DNA from: Gammaproteobacteria bacterium UBA2965
GTDB lineage: Bacteria; Pseudomonadota; Gammaproteobacteria; Pseudomonadales; Azotimanducaceae
Assembly (NCBI GenBank): GCA_002348385.1
Contig: DEBD01000002.1
Coordinates: forward strand, 1-64,000
Length of the DNA stretch: 64,000 nucleotides
Direction: 5' to 3'
The notes under the pieces were generated by a model. The model saw only the letters and a list, made by a program, of their open reading frames with translations, ran no database searches and was not told the origin of the DNA. This document shows positions 58,970 to 64,000 of this stretch, piece by piece (the stretch's first letter is position 1; each line of letters starts with the position of its first letter). Both the position numbers and the translations under genes were made by a program.

Positions 58970-59082
58970 CCTGCCAGGGCGAATACGAACGGCTCGTGGC
59001 CCAGACTTACGACAGCCTCTACGCCGAACCGCGTGATGCCAGTGGCGACGGCGAGATCATGGTCGTGGCCCACGCCTTGTAA
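58966..59082 (+). CDS. Small ORF overlapping the tatC stop
   Basis: 38 codons. GTG start overlaps the tatC TGA (GTGA), the typical coupling arrangement. The reading frame is CQGEYERLVAQTYDSLYAEP followed by RDASGDGEIMVVAHAL and TAA. I do not recognise it. The composition is protein-like and acidic, and it could be a truncated remnant of a larger protein (the ERLVAQTYDSLYAEP stretch looks like a helical start) or a small coupled protein. cysS follows 25 bases later. Confidence 0.3.
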   Translation: MTCQGEYERLVAQTYDSLYAEPRDASGDGEIMVVAHAL

Positions 59083-59107
59083 AGCGCAACCGCGTATCAT
59101 TGGTCCC

Positions 59108-60481
<1,374 letters not shown>

Positions 60482-60791
60482 CTGGCCGCGTCACGCCTGC
60501 TTCATTGCGCGCAGAGTCTTCGAGCAGGCGCCCCAGCATCTCGCGAATCAAACCCGGCGGCAGCCACTACTGCCCCAGAGTCTATCTGTGAGTTTTGCAC
60601 ATCGACCATTCAGATTACCTTCAAGCCATTGAGCGAAGGAAAATTCGGAGTCCTGATAAGTCCGCGACACACACGCTGAGATTGGGTTGTTCCTGGGAAT
60701 CTGAACGCCGTCGCTCGCAGTACGATAATGCCGCCACGATGAAGCCCCGCACGACCTTTCCTTGGGGCTTTCATCGCTAAGAGGTTACAAA
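60482..60791. other. Gene-less stretch with one terminator-like hairpin
   Basis: 310 bases between cysS and the convergent ChbG gene with no supported coding region. AAGCCCC (60742-60748) pairs with GGGGCTT (60764-60770), 7 base pairs with a 15-base loop, but without a long T-run on either strand; it may end either transcript. Nothing else is recognised. Confidence 0.4.
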
Positions 60792-61586
60792 CTATAGCGC
60801 TTGCTTAAGCGCCTCCGAGGTAAACGGAATCAGTCGGATTCCCGCCGCTTCCCGGTCTTCCAGCCATGCGGGGCTGGAAAAATACGCCGACTCCGCGGCA
60901 CGGGCCGGCCCGTGCTCAAGATGCGGGTCCGCACCAGGGTGGGCCATGATCAGCCCGCCATCACGGATGTGGGCAAGCCATTGACGCATGTGATCCTGGT
61001 AGTCAGCCGAGTCCGAGAAGTCGTACGCTCCAGCGAAATCCGTGTTCCTGGGCCAATCCAGCTCGGTGAGATGCCTGCCAAAGGCGCGCGCGCCCAACAG
61101 GTTCAATGCCAGTGCTTTCGTGCCCCGCCAACTGTGACTATAAGGCACCCTCAAGACGGGGCGTTGGGTCGCTCCGTAACGTTTCGAGAGCACCTCGATG
61201 AGTGCCTGCCTCAGGCCAGACAGCATATGCACGTGCTGGTGGCCATCGACAAACTCCGGCGGCCGACCGATCAACTCATCAAAACGCTGCAGCTGTCGCC
61301 CGATCCGCTCCACGAGATCCGAGCGAGACAGTCGTCGAAGAAAAGCCGCAGCCAGCAAGCGCCCCAATCCAGCGGAATCCGAACCCGGCTCCCACGTCAT
61401 GTTGAGATGCAAACCCAGCGAGCAGGCACGGCCGGGAGCGTCGAAGTCGCGCCATTGATGCGCCACCGGTCCATCAACGAGCACACTGACGGCGCTGATC
61501 TCTCCGGCGGCTGCATGCCGCGCGATAGCGTGGTCGTTGGCTGCGCTCCAGCCTGCGTCGTCCGCGCACAGAACCACGTTTCGCAC
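60792..61586 (-). CDS. ChbG/YdjC-family carbohydrate deacetylase
   Basis: 264 residues from the GTG at 61586, just past the gtrA stop; a TTG at 61619 would overlap gtrA by 31 bases. YdjC-like Zn deacetylase: the metal-binding NVVLCADDAGWSAANDHAI at the start, LGLHLNMTWEPGS (second site), FVDGHQHVHMLSGLRQAL (His pair) and the later IRDGGLIMAHPGADP. ChbG removes an acetyl group from N-acetylated sugars, and the HpnK member acts on hopanoid-linked GlcNAc. Here it forms a unit with GtrA and a GT2 enzyme, so the substrate is likely a lipid-linked N-acetylated sugar; inference. Confidence 0.88.
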   Translation of the reverse strand: MRNVVLCADDAGWSAANDHAIARHAAAGEISAVSVLVDGPVAHQWRDFDAPGRACSLGLHLNMTWEPGSDSAGLGRLLAAAFLRRLSRSDLVERIGRQLQRFDELIGRPPEFVDGHQHVHMLSGLRQALIEVLSKRYGATQRPVLRVPYSHSWRGTKALALNLLGARAFGRHLTELDWPRNTDFAGAYDFSDSADYQDHMRQWLAHIRDGGLIMAHPGADPHLEHGPARAAESAYFSSPAWLEDREAAGIRLIPFTSEALKQAL

Positions 61587-61588
61587 TG

Positions 61589-61969
61589 TCAGCGACTGTC
61601 CGCGCTGCGAAATGCCCAAACGGCACTAAGCACATAGGTGCCTACCGCAACCACGACCTGAGTAATCAACAGCGCCACGATGTACTGCACCCCTGCGAAA
61701 TTTAGCAGCGCCATGAACAGCGACTGATTGGTAGCAAAGGAAAATATAGAAACGGCCAGGAAGCGTGGCGCGGCCTGCCAGTGGGGCGCATCCGAGCGAA
61801 AGGTCAGGTTTCTATGGCCAAGGTAGCTCACCACCCAAGCCGCGCCGAATCCAGGAACATTCGCGACTTGCGGACTCAGCAGCCCCGATTCCACCAGAGC
61901 AATCACAACCAGCTGGTGCACGAGCGCGGCACAGCAACCGACCAATAGAAATGGCGCAACGCGTCTCAT
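61589..61969 (-). CDS. GtrA family membrane protein (lipid-sugar flippase-like)
   Basis: 126 residues, four transmembrane segments (PFLLVGCCAALVHQLVVIALV, NVPGFGAAWVVSYLGHRNLTF, FLAVSIFSFATNQSLFMALL, YIVALLITQVVVAVGTYVLSAVWAF). GtrA-like proteins are thought to flip polyprenyl-phosphate-linked sugars. FLVVGxxAxxxH-type N-terminus and YLGHRNLTFRS mark the family. It overlaps the GT2 gene by 4 bases and is followed by ChbG after 2 bases. Confidence 0.88.
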   Translation of the reverse strand: MRRVAPFLLVGCCAALVHQLVVIALVESGLLSPQVANVPGFGAAWVVSYLGHRNLTFRSDAPHWQAAPRFLAVSIFSFATNQSLFMALLNFAGVQYIVALLITQVVVAVGTYVLSAVWAFRSADSR

Positions 61970-63003
61970 GACCGCGACGGGGCCACCGGCTCTTCTGAAA
62001 CCACGTCCGCGCCATGCTCTTCCGACACGATATACAGTGGTCGAGCCTTCACCTCAGTAAAAACGCGCCCGAGGTACTCCCCAAGCAGACCAATAGAAAG
62101 CAGCTGAAGACCGGAGAAAAACATGATTGCGGCCGCTAGTGTGGCGAAACCCGGAATGGGTTGCCCGATCACAAGGCGCTCAATAATGATCCACCCACCA
62201 TAGGCGAAAGCGCCAAAAGAAATGAATGCGCCGATGATGGAAGCCATTCTCAGCGGCCAGGACGTAAAGGCAGTCAAACCATCTACCGCCAGCTCAAATA
62301 GGGCACGAAAACCAAACGAGGTTGCCCCGGCAGCGCGCGCATCTGCCTCAAAGGGTATGCCTTCACTTTCGAAGCCTACCCATGCGTACAGCCCTTTCAT
62401 GTACCTGTTGCGTTCGGGCATCTGGGTGATGGCAACAACCACGCTACGGTCTATGAGCCGAAAATCGCCAGCATCCGGAGGAATCTGAACGCGGTCGTTA
62501 GTTCCGCTCATCAGACTATAGAAGCGACGAGTTAGCGCGCGCCGCAAGGCTCCACTGTTACCTCTTTTTTCCTGAACGCCGTACACCATGTCGATCCCCG
62601 CCTCCCAGCGACGAATCATCTCCGGAACGGTGGCGAAAGGGTGCTGGTAGTCCGAATCCATGATCAACACTACATCAGCGCTCACATCGAACCGGTCCAA
62701 CGCCTCCAGCCCGGCCGTCAAAGCCACCTCTTTGCCGAAGTTTCGAGACAGCCTAATGAACTTGACGGGCAATCCTTCGGCAATTGCCTCGCGAATCTCC
62801 ACTCCGGTCTGGTCCGCGCTTCCGTCGTCCACCACCAGAATCACCACTTCTGCAAAGTAGTCGCGAACAAACTCATGGAGGTCACTGACAAAGTCGCGCG
62901 CGTGACCACCTTCGTTGTACATGGGGATGACGCAGGCTAGCGTTGAAGCATCGGCCCGACGACATTCGTTGACCTTGGTGCCGGCTAGTTGTTGCTGGAT
63001 CAT
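61966..63003 (-). CDS. Family 2 polyprenyl-phosphate glycosyltransferase (GtrB/DPM-like)
   Basis: 345 residues from ATG 63003; the frame is open to 63153 but that part is not protein-like. Transfers a sugar from a nucleotide sugar to polyprenyl phosphate at the inner membrane. Seen: ACVIPMYNEGGHARDF, VVILVVDDGSADQTG, LSRNFGKEVALTAGLEAL, VLIMDSDYQHPF (metal D-x-D), DAGDFRLIDRSVV, RNRYMKGLYAWVGFE and two C-terminal transmembrane helices (MASIIGAFISFGAFAYGGWI, LAAAIMFFSGLQLLSIGLLGEYLGRV). The sugar is not readable. First in a three-gene unit with gtrA and chbG. Confidence 0.92.
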   Translation of the reverse strand: MIQQQLAGTKVNECRRADASTLACVIPMYNEGGHARDFVSDLHEFVRDYFAEVVILVVDDGSADQTGVEIREAIAEGLPVKFIRLSRNFGKEVALTAGLEALDRFDVSADVVLIMDSDYQHPFATVPEMIRRWEAGIDMVYGVQEKRGNSGALRRALTRRFYSLMSGTNDRVQIPPDAGDFRLIDRSVVVAITQMPERNRYMKGLYAWVGFESEGIPFEADARAAGATSFGFRALFELAVDGLTAFTSWPLRMASIIGAFISFGAFAYGGWIIIERLVIGQPIPGFATLAAAIMFFSGLQLLSIGLLGEYLGRVFTEVKARPLYIVSEEHGADVVSEEPVAPSRS

Positions 63004-63206
63004 GGTGCTCACGTAAGGATCATCAGCGTGTGCACTATGCTGCCCATACGGCCACCAATCGTCTAGCAGGATTCTTCTCAGCACCGCCGTAAAAGGTGAA
63101 CTAATTGGCGTTTTCAACAACCCACAGCAGCCAGGGAGGTCGAATTTCCCCATTCGGCCGCCCCACCCACTGTGTCGGCTGCACGAAGACGAAGCGGACC
63201 CGAGGG

Positions 63207-63644
63207 TCAGCGCTCCAATAAGAACGTTACCGGCCCGTCGTTTACGAGCGCCACCTGCATGTCGGCGCCGAACCTTCCTGTCTGAACCCGCGGGTAACGA
63301 TCGCGCACGGCAGCCACGAAGTCGCTATAGAGCTTCTCCGCAAGCTCAGGTGCTGCAGCAGTGCTGAAGCCCGGTCTTTTGCCCCGGGAAGTGTCGGCGG
63401 CCAGAGTGAACTGGGAGACTATGAGCAGCTCGCCAGCCACGTCCATAACGGATGCATTCATTGGCTTGTCATAGTCCGGGAAGATTCGCAAGCCCAGAGT
63501 CTTATCCGCGAGCCAGCCTGCCACCTCACCGGTGTCTTCCGGAAACACTCCCAGAAACACGAGTACGCCGCGGGAAATCTCGGCGACGGTCTCGCCTTGC
63601 ACCGACACGGAAGCCGAGTTCACTCGTTGCAACAATGCGCGCAT
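63207..63644 (-). CDS. dtd: D-aminoacyl-tRNA deacylase
   Basis: 145 residues. Hydrolyses D-Tyr-tRNA and similar mischarged products, and Gly-tRNA(Ala). Seen: MRALLQRVNSASVSVQGE, the SQFTLAADTSRGKRPGFS motif with the conserved S-Q-F-T-L, and the cis-Pro end QVALVNDGPVTFLLE (G-P-V-T). All are normal; the first motif has TSRGKRPGF where T-x-K-G-x-R-P-S-F is usual. Cytosolic. Follows the small ORF at 63666 by about 20 bases on the same strand. Confidence 0.95.
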   Translation of the reverse strand: MRALLQRVNSASVSVQGETVAEISRGVLVFLGVFPEDTGEVAGWLADKTLGLRIFPDYDKPMNASVMDVAGELLIVSQFTLAADTSRGKRPGFSTAAAPELAEKLYSDFVAAVRDRYPRVQTGRFGADMQVALVNDGPVTFLLER

Positions 63645-63665
63645 TGGCAGACCTACGGAAAAGCG

Positions 63666-63815
63666 TTAACGCGCGCCGATGCTGGCATCGCTCATGCCGA
63701 ACACCGGCAACAGGGTTTCCACCTCCTGGATCAACAGCCAGGACCCCGCCACGTACGCGAAGGCCATACGCTGCACGTTGCGTCTCTTCAATTCGGCGAA
63801 CAAAGCGCTGACCAC
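63666..63815 (-). CDS. 49-residue N-terminal fragment of an FAELKRRN-type membrane protein
   Basis: GTG at 63815 with GGGGG 5 bases upstream, 49 codons to TAA. It reads VSALFAELKRRNVQRMAFAY, then VAGSWLLIQEVETLLPVFGMSD. This is the N-terminal signature and single membrane helix of the large TPR/adenylate-cyclase-like proteins that begin F-A-E-L-K-R-R-N-V-x-R and continue W-L-L-x-Q-V-x-x-x-L-P-x-F. The remainder (several hundred residues) is missing, and the ORF ends in DASIGAR. It may be a decayed gene or a functional small membrane protein; the good ribosome site favours expression. dtd follows on the same strand. Confidence 0.55.
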   Translation of the reverse strand: MVSALFAELKRRNVQRMAFAYVAGSWLLIQEVETLLPVFGMSDASIGAR

Positions 63816-63905
63816 TACTGCCCCCTTTTCTCTCGCGGAGCATACCAGCTAAGCGACGAGGCCAATATCCGACCACTGCAGCAGAGGGGGCGCTACCGCG
63901 CCTCC

Positions 63906-64000
63906 TCAGCTAGCGCGCTTGCGCTGGTGCTCCTTCAGCCACTGTTTGCGAATGCGAATAGCCGCGGGGGTGATCTCCACCAGCTCGTCGTCGTTGATGA
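63906..64000 (-). CDS. typA: Translational GTPase TypA/BipA (3' end; start outside window)
   Basis: Partial. The last about 31 codons of a gene that continues past the window's right edge: INDDELVEITPAAIRIRKQW, then LKEHQRKRAS and TGA. This is the C-terminal signature of TypA/BipA, a ribosome-binding GTPase (E-D-E-L-V-E-V-T-P-x-S-I-R-L-R-K). Identification rests on these residues only. Confidence 0.8.
   Translation of the reverse strand, partial: INDDELVEITPAAIRIRKQWLKEHQRKRAS

Overview
The window is one continuous stretch of GC-rich chromosome from a gammaproteobacterium. The evidence is gene content (AceK, GreB, Syd, PilMNOPQ, DamX-like ATPase, HslVU, TatABC, two-subunit glutamate synthase) and gene order: ponA | pilMNOPQ-aroKB-damX with gltBD alongside, then rpmE | priA-SPOR-hslVU-ubiE-ubiB-tatABC. 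From memory this is the order of a conserved Pseudomonas block. It differs in that gltBD is inverted, an M48 protease is inserted, argS is absent between priA and the SPOR gene, and ubiJ is absent between ubiE and ubiB. I see no insertion sequence, prophage, CRISPR array, rRNA or recognisable tRNA. The genus cannot be named from sequence alone.

Layout. 1-9.9 kb: SDR tail, a collapsed DUF72 remnant, aceK, two small unknown genes, a pair of acyl-CoA dehydrogenases, nadE, a beta-lactamase-fold hydrolase, DUF924 and a nitroreductase. 9.9-14 kb: TonB-like lipoprotein and an amino-sugar group (GH20 hexosaminidase, hexosamine-kinase-like phosphotransferase, divergent SIS isomerase). 14-18 kb: GNAT, a small unknown gene and a truncated Cys/Met-metabolism PLP enzyme. 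Then comes a minus-strand unit made of a TauD-type dioxygenase, a UGA-interrupted UGSC-family selenoprotein and a cysteine-rich 360-residue partner, closed by a terminator. 18-23.6 kb: mtnA-greB, an EF-hand/ECF sigma/anti-sigma/metal-sensor module, syd and aroA. 23.6-31 kb: a TetR regulator with three operator-like palindromes, a mannose-6-phosphate-isomerase-like gene, a membrane phosphoesterase, a glyoxalase-II-like hydrolase, DUF2147, mdh, Nudix and GNAT. 31-49 kb: gltBD, damX-aroB-aroK, pilQPONM, PBP1A and an M48 protease. 49-60.5 kb: rpmE, priA, SPOR, hslVU, DUF971, ubiE, ubiB, tatABC and cysS. 60.8-64 kb: a ChbG deacetylase/GtrA/GT2 lipid-sugar module, dtd, a 49-codon truncated membrane ORF and the typA 3' end.

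The most notable observation is at 16,455-16,988. An in-frame UGA at codon 96 lies in the context Gly-His-UGA-Gly-Ser-Cys, and the reading frame continues for 81 more sense codons that look like the rest of the UGSC family. Conventional gene calling would split this gene. Its translational partner (15,369-16,451) begins 3 bases after its stop, and a terminator follows, so the two form a defined unit of unknown biochemistry. No selenocysteine machinery lies in the window, so the prediction needs selA/selB/selC/selD elsewhere in the genome.

Other items worth attention are the EF-hand/ECF module, the three TetR operator copies, the GT2-GtrA-ChbG cluster, an Asn94-to-Leu change in AroA, a metallo-hydrolase lacking its first zinc histidine, and several gene remnants. 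All family assignments come from reading motifs; no database search was run.
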